This document shows, piece after piece, positions 1 to 8,500 of a stretch of 64,000 nucleotides of DNA. A program made the translations under genes and the position numbers. Location of the stretch: assembly GCF_002843425.1 (NCBI RefSeq), contig NZ_NKXO01000016.1, forward strand, positions 1-64,000, in the 5' to 3' direction. The notes under the pieces are model-generated. The model saw only the letters and a list, made by a program, of their open reading frames with translations, was not told the DNA's origin and searched no databases. How positions within the stretch are numbered: the stretch's first letter is position 1; each line of letters starts with the position of its first letter. Source of the stretch: Raineya orbicola. GTDB lineage: Bacteria > Bacteroidota > Bacteroidia > Cytophagales > Thermonemataceae.

Positions 1-126
1 TGTCCTAACGGGCGTAGAGAGTTCTCTTTTTTTAGGTATGGTTTCCTGTTTTTGCAATATTGCCTCTTAAATGATACCCAATATCCACAACTTGTAAAAA
101 CTATTCAACTTTTGTCGGAGGACTAA
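1..126 (+). CDS. Possible 3' end of an unidentified gene (partial)
   Basis: Frame 1 is open from the first base to a TAA at 124-126, giving about 41 residues that end in ...LVKTIQLLSED. I do not recognise the family. The composition is plausible for protein, but the piece is too short to be sure it is coding. The following WG-repeat remnant continues in the same frame after the stop, so this could also belong to the same decayed locus. Confidence 0.22.
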   Translation, partial: CPNGRREFSFFRYGFLFLQYCLLNDTQYPQLVKTIQLLSED

Positions 127-510
127 ATCTTTCCATATAATTTAGCCTGTGTAGTCAAAAATGGAAAAAAAGGAGTAATATCAAAAAATGCTCAAGAAGT
201 CTTACCCTGCGAATATGATGAAATTTTCACGAGTAAAGACTTCATTTTTGCAAAAAAAGAAAAAAAGTGGGGTATTTTTAGCAACAAAGGAGAAGCAATA
301 ATTCCTTGCAAATATGATGATATTGGGTTAATTGAAAACAATAGATTAGATAAATTTTTGAATAGTTTAAGAAAAAATTTTACCGGAAATTTTGTTAGTA
401 GCCGAGGTGAAGTTTTCTTACACTTAATATACTCAAAAGATTTGTTCTTGGTAGTAGAAAATGGTATTCTTGGCTATATTGACACTAAAGGAAACAAATA
501 TTGGGATTAA
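127..510 (+). pseudogene. WG-repeat protein remnant lacking a start codon
   Basis: Frame 1 stays open from 127 to a TAA at 508-510 and encodes about 127 residues with typical WG-repeat features: VVKNGKKGVIS, CEYDEI, KKEKKWGIFSNKGEAIIPC and CKYDDI. There is no ATG in this frame before the repeats, and a TAA lies directly upstream at 124-126, so the gene has lost its 5' end including any signal peptide. It sits 10 bp before an intact WG-repeat gene and is probably a decayed tandem paralog. WG repeats form beta-rich arrays of unknown binding function in Bacteroidota. An unusual non-ATG start cannot be excluded. Confidence 0.55.
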
Positions 511-520
511 ATAGCTTATT

Positions 521-1255
521 ATGAAAAATCTTGTATTCTTGTTCTCCATAGCTCTTGCGAGTTATCAAAATCTTTCTGCCCAACTAATGGCAGAAAAAGT
601 GGTACAAAATAAAAAAGTAGGCTTTCTGGATTTGAAAGAAAAAAAGTTAGTCATTCCTTGTGAATACGAAGACGCAGAAACTTACGCAGTAGGTAACAAT
701 ATCGCTGTAAAGAAAAATGGCAAATGGGGGCTTATCAATGAAAACAACAAAGTTCTCATTCCTTTTGAATATGAAATGATTTACAGCAGTTGCGACCACA
801 CTACTTCTGCGAAAAAGAATGGCAAATGGGGCGTCATTGATATAAACAGCAATGAGGTGCTTATTCCCTTTGAATACGAGCAAACAGGAAAAACTTTTCA
901 TAGTAAAATTTTAGGCGTAAAAAAAGGGGAAACTTTTACCATACACAATCCCATCATTGCCGTCAAGCAAAATGGTAGGTGGAAATTCATCAAAAAAGAC
1001 ACTAAAAACTTTATGCCTTTTAGTTTTGAAGATGTTGATGTAGATTGTGGCGAAGTTTTTTTAGATATAGGAGATGTAAAAATGATTATGCGGGGAAAAA
1101 GAAATTCTTTACCCTACATCAAATTTGAAGGCGAGTGGTACGAACCTCGCTACAACGAAGAAAAAGCAACTTTTGAATTTGTAGAGGATAAGGAAGCGAA
1201 AATATATAAAAGAGGAGATTATGCCCCTATCTCCAATTCCCCCACTAAAAAATAA
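521..1255 (+). CDS. Secreted WG-repeat protein
   Basis: This 244-residue protein starts with a clear signal peptide (hydrophobic core FLFSIALAS, ending SAQ near residue 21), so it is exported. The rest holds three to four WG repeats, seen as VVQNKKVGFLDLKEKKLVIPC, KKNGKWGLINENNKVLIPF, KKNGKWGVIDINSNEVLIPF and KQNGRWKFI. The last repeat has lost the WG pair (RWKF). The family has no established enzymatic role; such arrays are usually surface or periplasmic binding proteins. The ATG at 521 is the only start that gives a signal peptide. A terminator follows at 1289-1323. I see no clear promoter in the short gap after the upstream remnant. Confidence 0.85.
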   Translation: MKNLVFLFSIALASYQNLSAQLMAEKVVQNKKVGFLDLKEKKLVIPCEYEDAETYAVGNNIAVKKNGKWGLINENNKVLIPFEYEMIYSSCDHTTSAKKNGKWGVIDINSNEVLIPFEYEQTGKTFHSKILGVKKGETFTIHNPIIAVKQNGRWKFIKKDTKNFMPFSFEDVDVDCGEVFLDIGDVKMIMRGKRNSLPYIKFEGEWYEPRYNEEKATFEFVEDKEAKIYKRGDYAPISNSPTKK

Positions 1256-1288
1256 GCATTAAGCTCTACACAAACACAAAGCAACAAA

Positions 1289-1323
1289 ACACTCAATTTC
1301 AAATAATTGAGTGTTTTTTTTCA
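1289..1323 (+). terminator. Rho-independent terminator after the WG-repeat gene
   Basis: A 9-bp stem (ACACTCAAT at 1289-1297 with ATTGAGTGT at 1305-1313) is followed by a long T tract. It ends the WG-repeat transcript before the iron-locus promoter. Confidence 0.85.
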
Positions 1324-1340
1324 TTTTTTTATTAAAATTA

Positions 1341-1372
1341 TTTGGATTTAGTCTAAATAAGTTTTTACTTTG
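1341..1372 (+). promoter_or_regulatory. Promoter with Fur-like palindrome for the iron locus
   Basis: A near-perfect inverted repeat, TTTGGA-TTTAG-TCTAAA, occupies 1341-1357. Its left arm contains the TTTG that fits a Bacteroidota -33 box, and TACTTTG at 1366-1372 fits the -7 box with 21 bp between them. The same palindrome, at nearly the same distance from a -7 box, precedes the TonB receptor at 14971. A repressor bound here would cover the -33 box. An iron-responsive Fur-type regulator is the natural guess from the genes controlled, but this is inference. Confidence 0.6.
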
Positions 1373-1415
1373 GGGCAAATATTCTAATTCAATTCAAACC
1401 CTAAAAAATTCAGTT

Positions 1416-2549
1416 ATGATACGAATAACCTATCTTTTCGCCTTTGCTCTGCTTGTTTGGGCTTCTTGCAAGAAAAAAGAAAGCCCCCGCCCCGATTTGG
1501 TAATTCCAAGCACTTATGACGGGGTAAATTTTGACGCAAACAGCTCTGTACAAACCAACATTCTCAATCAGCTTGCTACGCTTACCCAAGAAGCCCAAAA
1601 GGGGCGTAATCCTTCGGTTTCGGTGGCAAAATCTGCTTTGGATAATCTATTCAATGCAGGTAACCCCAGTTTAGCGAATACTATTACACCATATTACAAA
1701 GGTCGTTTGGAAGGTACAGGCGGTTGGTTTGATGAACTCGCCAAAGCCAGCGGACAAGGTTCTTATACCCCTGCACCTCCTACAGGACAAGGAGGCGTAC
1801 TCGGCGGTTATCTTTTTGATGAAAACGGCTTGGAAATTGAACAGCTCATCGAAAAAGGACAATTCGGAGCTACCCTCTACAAACACGCCCTTGACCTTAT
1901 CAATGCAGGCAATTTCACCGAAGCCACTGCCGACCAACTGGTAGCTATTTTCGGTGCAACACCTAATTTTTCAAATTCAGGTTCAAACAACGTACCCGCT
2001 AACGTAAGAGATAGATTTGCCGCTAATTACGCCGCTCGTCGTAGCGACATCAACGATAATAACAGCCTTTATGTGCAAATCAAAAAGCAATTTATCAAAT
2101 TGCAAGCGGCTATTAAGGCAGGAACTGCTTACAACAAAGAAAGAGATGATGCTATCGCTGAAATTAAACTGCTTTGGGAAAAAGCCATTGCCGCAACAGC
2201 TATCAATTATTGCCACAGCGTAATAGCAACATTAAGCCAAACTAACCCCACCGATGCCCAAAAAGGCTCTGCTTTACACGCTCTCGGCGAAGCTATTGGT
2301 TTCATTCACGGATTTCGGACTATTCCTCAAAACCAAAAGAAAATCACAGATGCACAAATAGATGAAATTCTTACACTTTTCAACGCCCCTTACAATGCTA
2401 CTCCTACTTGCTATTTGTTCGTAACCGATGCTGTAAATCAATTACCTAAATTACAACAAGCTATCAGCAAATTACAAAACATCTACGGCTTCACAAATGC
2501 CGAAATTGAAAGTTTCAAAAATAATTGGGTAGCTTTGCAAGGTCGTTAA
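1416..2549 (+). CDS. DUF4856 lipoprotein of the iron/imelysin locus
   Basis: The reading frame is open further upstream, but the ATG at 1416 gives a good lipoprotein signal (hydrophobic run followed by LLVWASC, lipid-modified Cys near residue 19) and lies downstream of the promoter, so I choose it (377 residues). The mature protein begins CKKKES and then VIPSTYDGVNFDANSS, the conserved opening of DUF4856 proteins. In Bacteroidota these are encoded beside imelysin lipoproteins, HTTM membrane proteins and a TonB-dependent receptor, and this neighbourhood matches. The molecular function is not established; a part in outer-membrane metal or iron acquisition is inferred from context. A strong hairpin separates it from the next gene. 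Confidence 0.8.
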   Translation: MIRITYLFAFALLVWASCKKKESPRPDLVIPSTYDGVNFDANSSVQTNILNQLATLTQEAQKGRNPSVSVAKSALDNLFNAGNPSLANTITPYYKGRLEGTGGWFDELAKASGQGSYTPAPPTGQGGVLGGYLFDENGLEIEQLIEKGQFGATLYKHALDLINAGNFTEATADQLVAIFGATPNFSNSGSNNVPANVRDRFAANYAARRSDINDNNSLYVQIKKQFIKLQAAIKAGTAYNKERDDAIAEIKLLWEKAIAATAINYCHSVIATLSQTNPTDAQKGSALHALGEAIGFIHGFRTIPQNQKKITDAQIDEILTLFNAPYNATPTCYLFVTDAVNQLPKLQQAISKLQNIYGFTNAEIESFKNNWVALQGR

Positions 2550-2560
2550 ACATATCTTTC

Positions 2561-2595
2561 CCCCCTCTTTTCGGAAAAGAGAGGGGGATTTTTTC
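2561..2595 (+). terminator. Terminator or attenuator hairpin between DUF4856 and imelysin genes
   Basis: CCCCCTC (2561-2567) pairs with GAGGGGG (2581-2587); an inner TTTT/AAAA stem and a GA bulge complete the hairpin, which is followed by A and six T. No convincing promoter lies between it and the ATG at 2619, so it may be a partial terminator that lowers expression of the downstream genes. Confidence 0.65.
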
Positions 2596-2618
2596 TTGAA
2601 CTTCAAAATTTTTGCCAA

Positions 2619-3713
2619 ATGAAAAAATCTCTCTGTATAGCACTATTAGCAACACTTGCCTTTGCCTGTAAGAAAAAAAACTCTGAACCCTCTGACCGCT
2701 TTGATAGAGCAAAAATGCTTGAAAATTTTGCTCAAAACCTCATCAAACCTGCTTTTCAAGAATTACAAAATCAGGTAAATACGCTCAAAACTGCTACGGA
2801 TAATTTTGTGCAAAATACTACTTTACAAAACTTACAAAACTTACAAGTAGCTTGGGAAAATGCCTACACTGCTTGGCAATATGCGAATGCCTACAATTTC
2901 GGTCCCGCAGGCGAGCAAGGGCTTCGCAAGGGATTGATAGAGGAAATTGGTACTTTTCCTGTTTCTACCAGTAAAATTGAAAGTTTTATTTCCAACAACA
3001 ATGCTAATTTTAACGACTTCAATCGCGATGCTCGGGGCTTTTTAGCGGTAGAATATCTTATTTTTGACCTCAACGGCAACAATACCAATATTTTAAGCAA
3101 TTTCAGCTCGGCTAATCGTAAAAACTTTTTAGCAGATGTGGTAAATAATATCAAAATGCGGGTTGATGAAGTAGTTTCTGCGTGGAACGGAAGCTATTAC
3201 AACGAATTTATCAGCAATGCAGGCACAGACGTAGGTAGCAGTACTTCACAACTTTACAATGAATTTATTAAAAGTTTTGAAAGCATTAAAAATTACAAGG
3301 TTGGCTTGCCTTTGGGAAAGCGTCCTGGGCAAACCCAAGCCGAACCTACACGCGTAGAAGCGTATTATTCAGGGAAAACGCTCAAAGTGATAGGCGAACA
3401 TTTGAAAGCTATTGAAAACATTTGGTACGGAAAAGATAAAAACGGCAACGACGGCATCGGCTTCAAAGAATATTTAGAAAGTGTAGAAGGTGGAACTACC
3501 CTAATTACCTCTACCGAAACTCAATGGGCTATCGTAATGGATACCTACAAAAACATTCCTCAAAACCCTCGCATTTCTGAACAAATTACCTCTAACCCTA
3601 CACCTTTTGACAAATTACACACCGAATTGCAAAAACACACACGTTTTTTCAAAAGTGATATGAGTTCGCTTTTAGGAATTGCCATTACATACAGCAGTGG
3701 CGATGGGGATTGA
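2619..3713 (+). CDS. Imelysin-like (M75 family) lipoprotein
   Basis: The 364-residue protein has a lipoprotein signal ending LAFAC (Cys17), then CKKKNS. A helical N-terminal half contains the imelysin-type segment LQVAWENAYTAWQ and the core motif RGFLAVEYLIFD, which corresponds to the GxHxxE motif. The histidine is replaced by leucine here, as in many Bacteroidota relatives, so peptidase activity is doubtful. Family members such as IrpA and imelysin are surface lipoproteins tied to iron acquisition. It lies 69 bp after the DUF4856 gene and is probably co-transcribed, with attenuation at the intervening hairpin. Confidence 0.88.
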   Translation: MKKSLCIALLATLAFACKKKNSEPSDRFDRAKMLENFAQNLIKPAFQELQNQVNTLKTATDNFVQNTTLQNLQNLQVAWENAYTAWQYANAYNFGPAGEQGLRKGLIEEIGTFPVSTSKIESFISNNNANFNDFNRDARGFLAVEYLIFDLNGNNTNILSNFSSANRKNFLADVVNNIKMRVDEVVSAWNGSYYNEFISNAGTDVGSSTSQLYNEFIKSFESIKNYKVGLPLGKRPGQTQAEPTRVEAYYSGKTLKVIGEHLKAIENIWYGKDKNGNDGIGFKEYLESVEGGTTLITSTETQWAIVMDTYKNIPQNPRISEQITSNPTPFDKLHTELQKHTRFFKSDMSSLLGIAITYSSGDGD

Positions 3714-3742
3714 TATACAAAAAGATTTTTTGCGTAAATTTG
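3710..3742 (+). promoter_or_regulatory. Promoter of the MNT antitoxin gene
   Basis: TTG at 3710-3712 and TAAATTTG at 3735-3742 (TAnnTTTG consensus) are separated by 22 bp. The ATG at 3757 follows with a short leader. It overlaps the 3' end of the imelysin gene, which suggests that the toxin-antitoxin insert brought its own promoter. Confidence 0.5.
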
Positions 3743-3756
3743 AGGAAAAATAATTT

Positions 3757-4077
3757 ATGAAATTACTTGAAAAACACCAAAAAGAAATAGAGCAAATTTG
3801 TCAAAGGCTCAATGTAAAAGAATTATCTGTTTTTGGGTCAGTTCTTTCAAACAAATTCAATGAAAGTAGCGATATAGACTTTATAGTCGCTTTTTATGAC
3901 GAAGACCCTATCCTTTATGCGGAAAATTATTTTTCCTTGAAATTTACGTTAGAGGATCTTTTTCAAAGACCTATCGACCTTTTAGAGGCTAAAACTATTA
4001 AAAATGAAATATTTAGAGAAATACTCAATCGGACAAAGAAATTAGTGTATGCAGGAAAACATAAAAGTATGGCTTGA
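3757..4077 (+). CDS. MNT-type nucleotidyltransferase (MntA-like antitoxin)
   Basis: The 106-residue protein carries the minimal nucleotidyltransferase signature FGSVLSNKFNESSDIDFIV. The GS and the D-x-D pair (SDID) match the catalytic core of MntA antitoxins, which AMPylate and silence a HEPN toxin (HepT). The usual Arg of GSxxRG is Asn here. The C-terminal PIDLLEAKTIKNEIFREIL is also typical of the family. The 3' end overlaps the remains of a hepT gene at 4049-4232, which fixes the assignment by context. The antitoxin frame is intact while the toxin is broken, so it is probably a leftover of a degraded type VII toxin-antitoxin pair. Confidence 0.85.
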   Translation: MKLLEKHQKEIEQICQRLNVKELSVFGSVLSNKFNESSDIDFIVAFYDEDPILYAENYFSLKFTLEDLFQRPIDLLEAKTIKNEIFREILNRTKKLVYAGKHKSMA

Positions 4078-4232
4078 AGACATTAAGAGGGCAAATTATA
4101 GCTACTCGCAATAGGATTATACACGGCTATGATACGGTTTCCTGTGATATTATTTGGCTAATAATAACTAAATATCTACCCATTCTTACCCAAGAAATAG
4201 AACAAATTATGCAAGAATTAAACAAACAATGA
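4049..4232 (+). pseudogene. hepT (HEPN/DUF86 toxin) remnant with internal deletion and frameshift
   Basis: An ATG at 4049, overlapping the antitoxin stop, starts MQENIKVWLEDIKRA, a typical HepT N-terminus, but the frame stops at 4112-4114. In another frame the sequence resumes with RGQIIATRNRIIHGYD, which holds the HEPN catalytic RNxxxH motif, and continues to a TGA at 4230-4232 ending IMQELNKQ. A normal HepT has roughly 60 more residues between these pieces. The gene has therefore lost its middle and shifted frame, and the toxin cannot be made as a whole. Its final TGA overlaps the ATG of the HTTM gene. Confidence 0.8.
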
Positions 4233-5521
4233 AAAAGTTTGTTCATCATCTTTCAGCCCCTATTCCTGCTTATCCATTAGGGGTTTTTCGTTTGGCATTT
4301 GGGCTATTGATGGTTTTCGGAACGGTACGTTTTATGGCTTTGGGCTGGATAGAAGACCATTACACCGAACCGATGTTTCATTTCAAATACTGGGGTTTTG
4401 AATGGGTAGAACCTTTGCCTCGTTTTTGGCTCTATGTGGTGCATTTTGCAATGATACTCGCCGCTTTGGGGGTAGCTTTCGCTACTCGTATTTGGTACAG
4501 AATTTCAGCTATTGCCCTTTTTCTAACTTTCACCTACACCGAACTAATTGACCTAACGTACTATCTCAATCATTATTATTTTGTAAGTTTAGTTTGTCTT
4601 TTACTTTGTATCATACCCTCACCTCCACCTGTGCTGAAAAGAGGTTATTTTGTACCTCGTTGGGCAATAGGTATTTTCAAACTGCAAATTACGATTGTGT
4701 ATGTATATGCAGGACTTGCCAAAATCAATTACGATTGGCTCATCAATGCTTTACCGCTTAAAATCTGGCTCCCTGCCAACAACAAACTGCCTATTATAGG
4801 TGAAATTTTTACTTGGGAAATCACGCCTTATGTATTTTCTTGGGCAGGAATGATTTACGATTGTACGATTCCATTCTTTCTGATGTGGCGAAAAACGCGA
4901 ATTTGGGCATATCTTGCTGTCATTGTGTTTCATACGCTTGTGGGGCTATTGTTTCAGATTGGTATTTTTCCTCTTGTAATGATAGGTGGAACATTGATTT
5001 TTTTTGAATTTGAAAAAAATCCTGTAATATCCCCTGCACCCGTAGAGACAAGGCAATGCCTTGTCTCTACTACGGTATCCCAAATTTTAACAATGATTTT
5101 TTTAGGAATATTTTTCATTTTTCAAATGCTATTTCCTTGGCGGTATTTGCTGTACGAAGGGAATTTATTCTGGACAGAAGAAGGTTATCGGTTTTCGTGG
5201 CGGGTAATGCTAATGGAAAAAGCAGGAACAGCTACTTTTTACGTAAAAGATACTTGCACAGGCAGAGAGGGCGTAGTAGATAATAGTGAGTTTCTCAATG
5301 CCCATCAGGAAAAACAAATGGCTATGCAACCCGATATGATTTTACAATTTGCTCATTTTTTAGGCAAATATTACGAGCAAAAAGGCGTTTGCAAGCCCCA
5401 AGTAAGAGCAGAGGTGTACGTTACACTCAACGGACAGCCCAGCCGTTTGCTCATAGACCCCAACATAGACCTAATGAAACAAAAAGATACCTTTGCCCCT
5501 AAAAAGTGGATTTTGCGATGA
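4229..5521 (+). CDS. HTTM-domain integral membrane protein
   Basis: The 430-residue protein has several hydrophobic helices in its first 270 residues and the HTTM hallmark ELIDLTYYLNHYYFVSLVC near residues 111-129. HTTM proteins share a fold with vitamin K-dependent gamma-carboxylase. In Bacteroidota they accompany imelysin/DUF4856 lipoproteins and a TonB receptor, so a role in that envelope system is likely, but the reaction is unknown. The C-terminal soluble part contains an ETRQCLVST segment encoded by an inserted 29-bp palindrome at 5042-5070. The ATG overlaps the hepT remnant stop. Confidence 0.85.
   Translation: MKKFVHHLSAPIPAYPLGVFRLAFGLLMVFGTVRFMALGWIEDHYTEPMFHFKYWGFEWVEPLPRFWLYVVHFAMILAALGVAFATRIWYRISAIALFLTFTYTELIDLTYYLNHYYFVSLVCLLLCIIPSPPPVLKRGYFVPRWAIGIFKLQITIVYVYAGLAKINYDWLINALPLKIWLPANNKLPIIGEIFTWEITPYVFSWAGMIYDCTIPFFLMWRKTRIWAYLAVIVFHTLVGLLFQIGIFPLVMIGGTLIFFEFEKNPVISPAPVETRQCLVSTTVSQILTMIFLGIFFIFQMLFPWRYLLYEGNLFWTEEGYRFSWRVMLMEKAGTATFYVKDTCTGREGVVDNSEFLNAHQEKQMAMQPDMILQFAHFLGKYYEQKGVCKPQVRAEVYVTLNGQPSRLLIDPNIDLMKQKDTFAPKKWILR
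5042..5070. repeat. 29-bp palindromic (REP-like) element inside the HTTM gene
   Basis: GTAGAGACAAGGCA at 5042-5055 and TGCCTTGTCTCTAC at 5057-5070 are perfect inverted arms around a single A. It lies in frame in the coding region between the last hydrophobic part of the HTTM domain and its C-terminal segment, and adds a short peptide. No second copy is visible in this window. Confidence 0.8.
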
Positions 5522-5539
5522 GTAATTCTTTTTTAGCTT

Positions 5540-8500
5540 CTAAGTTGTTTTAGCAGTATTTGTGCAGCAAGATTGCTCCACCACCTTGATTTCCTCCTCC
5601 GTTAAGCCGTAAAGCTCATAAACTAATTGGTCTATTTGGTTTTCCTCTGCTTGCGTGTCTTCGCCTCGCTCTTTTTTGGCAAGTATCTGCTCTACCAACG
5701 CCATAAAGGGCTGTTGAGCGGTTTCAGATATGGGGGGAATGGGTATGTTTTCAAAAAATATCTTTCGTAGCTCTCTTGTGCCGCCTTGTAGTTCGGGGCA
5801 GTTTTCACGTATCCAGCGATGTGATATTTTTGAGTTAAAATAACCAACCAAAAACTTTAATGATATAGAATTACTTGTAAGAATAAACCCTTTGTCGTTG
5901 ATAAAATGCCCTTTATCATCAAAAATAAACGGCAAAAACAGCGTCATATTGGGATAGATAATCTTCTCCTTTTCAAATTCTTGGATATAGGCACAGTTGC
6001 GAAGGTTTGTCCAATGGTCTCCTTGGTCTTGGCGTTTGATAAGTTCTTTTTCGTATTGCAGTAAATGCTTGTAAATGGCAGGGTAATCTTTTACCACATC
6101 AATTCTCGGAATATTTTTTTCTTTCACGCCGTTGTGCGTATTTATCAACCACAAATCCTGCCATTCGGCTCGGTAGCGTTTGATGTCTCTGCCTCGCAGA
6201 ATGGGTTTGATGATTTCGGCACTTTTGGGGTCTTGGGCAATGAGTTCGGCTCGCTTCTTACCGTCTATGATAAAGGCTTCGTTGTAGCCGGTTAAAATGC
6301 CCCGATAAATGTTTATGTCCCATTCTTTGAGCGGTTTGCCAATGCGTTCTATTTTGGCTTTGATGCTTAGCTCTATGGGGCTTGCAATCGTCCAACTTTC
6401 GTCTTTTTGGGGGTTTATTTGAAGGGTTTTGTGGTGGTAGGCTTGGAAATTGTTTATCTTTTTTTCTTTACTGATGTCTAGGGCATCAAAGGGGCGATGA
6501 TAGGCTTGTTTTTTGAAAATCAGGATATTGGAATCTACGGTAGCTTCTTCAAATACGCCGCTTCCCAAGTCTATGAGTAGCTCGGGCTGGGTGTGTGTAA
6601 GGAAAAAGTTGCGAGTGGTTTTTCCGTAGCCTGCCCGCATCCATTTATTGGAAGTGATGAACGCCAAGAATCCGTTTTCCCGAAGAATTTGGTATCCTTT
6701 TTCGTAAAATAGCGAATAGATGTCGCCTGTTTTTTCGTAGGTTTTGTAACCAAAGCGTTTGAGTTGTTCAGAGGTTTCTTTCATTGCTTGCAGTTGGATG
6801 TACGGCGGATTTCCGATGACCACATCAAAGCCCACAAAATCGCCGTTTTCATTGAGTACTTCGGGAAACTCAAATCGCCATTCAAAGGCATTTTCAAAAA
6901 TCTTGTTGGATTTGATTTCTTCAATTTCGTTTTCCAATTTTCGGATTTCAAGTGCAAGTGTTTTGGCTTTTAGTTCTTTTTCTATCTTTTCTTTTTCTGA
7001 AAGTTCAAAGACTTGGGTTTGATTCATTAGAGTGAATAAATCACCTTCAAGTTTTCGCTTTCGGACGAGTTTGGGGTCTTTGTTGTAGATTTCTGTTCTA
7101 AAATCGGACTTAATATTGGCAATCAGCCGTTCCATTTCTCGCTTTTGTTCTTTGCTTTGGGCGTTTCGGTAGGTGGCAACGGCTATTCGGTAGGTATCAA
7201 TGCTCCATTTGCTTTTTTTGAGGGCTTGCCGTAGGTCGGCATCCAAGGCAAAACGGCTCACGAGTGAGTTTCCGCATTTGATGTTGATGTCAATGTTCGG
7301 AAGTGTTTCAAGTTCGGTTTCGTTCTTGTAATATGCATTTTTCAAAAGCTCAATCCACAAACGCAACCGGCAAATTTTTACGGAGTTGGGATTGATATCC
7401 ACCCCGAAAAGGCAATTTTCAATGATGGTTTGCTTTTCGTGGAAAAGGGTTTCTTGTATGCGTTGGCTTTCTTTGTTATTGGGGTTGTATTCAAAAATTT
7501 CCCCGTTTTCGTCGGTTACGATGAGTTCGTCGTTGAGTACTTCTATTTCGTATCTGTGTAAAGATTTTCCGTCCTTGTCTTCCAATATCTTCAAATCATT
7601 TTTTATTGCTATGATTTCATTCAAGGCACTTACCAAAAAATGCCCCGAACCTACGGCAGGGTCGCATATTTTTAAGGAATTGATGATTTGATTGGCTTTT
7701 TTTCTTGAAATTTTTTGAGGAATCAACTCATAAATATCTTCAATCTTGCTAATCCCATAATCAGGAAAATCATGGTTAAATTTCTGCACCACAGCTTTGC
7801 GAATAGTTTCACGGCACATATACATCGTAATGAAACCGGGGGTAAAAAACGAACCCTCTTTGTAGCCGTTTATTTTCTCGAAAATCAATCCAAGAACCGA
7901 GGCGTTAATGAGTGTTTTGTTATCTTCCTGAATTTCCTCAACGCCTTCGGCTCCGAAGTCGTAGGCATCTAAGAACTCAAACAAATATTGGAGCGTGGGA
8001 ATATTGCCTGTTCGTTTTTTGCCTTGCAGGTCTTTGAGCACGGTTTGCGAAAAAATTGGAATGGTTTTATCGTCTTTTAGGTTGCTGATAAAGATGGTGG
8101 CGTGTTCGAGTTCGGTTGGCTCGAAAAGCGAAGAATTGAGATAAGGAACTTTCTCAAAAATCTTTTTTACGTCTTCGTTCCGTTCGTCATACTTGCGTGC
8201 CAAGACCTGAAAAAACAAGCTGTTCAGGTCGTCATAGTTTTTGATTTTGTCAAGATTGAGAAACGAATAGGATTTGTCGCCTTTGTGATAGGTGATGAGT
8301 TGAGCTTCGAGCAGTTTCAAAAACAAAATTCGGTTTATCCAGGTAATAGCAAGTTCAAGGGCAACATTGAAAAGTCTTTCTTCGTGTGTATTGCCGAATT
8401 GTTCTGATTTTTCCAATCGGCTGATTTTATCTAAGCTATCAAGCTGAATGATAGCATCTTCAAGAATAGTTCCTGTGTGTCGTTCGCCGGGTTTGTTTCG

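Noticed and set aside
4229-5521. Vitamin K-dependent gamma-carboxylase activity for the HTTM protein
   Set aside because: Only the shared membrane fold is visible; there is no evidence for the carboxylation reaction, so I kept the neutral name.
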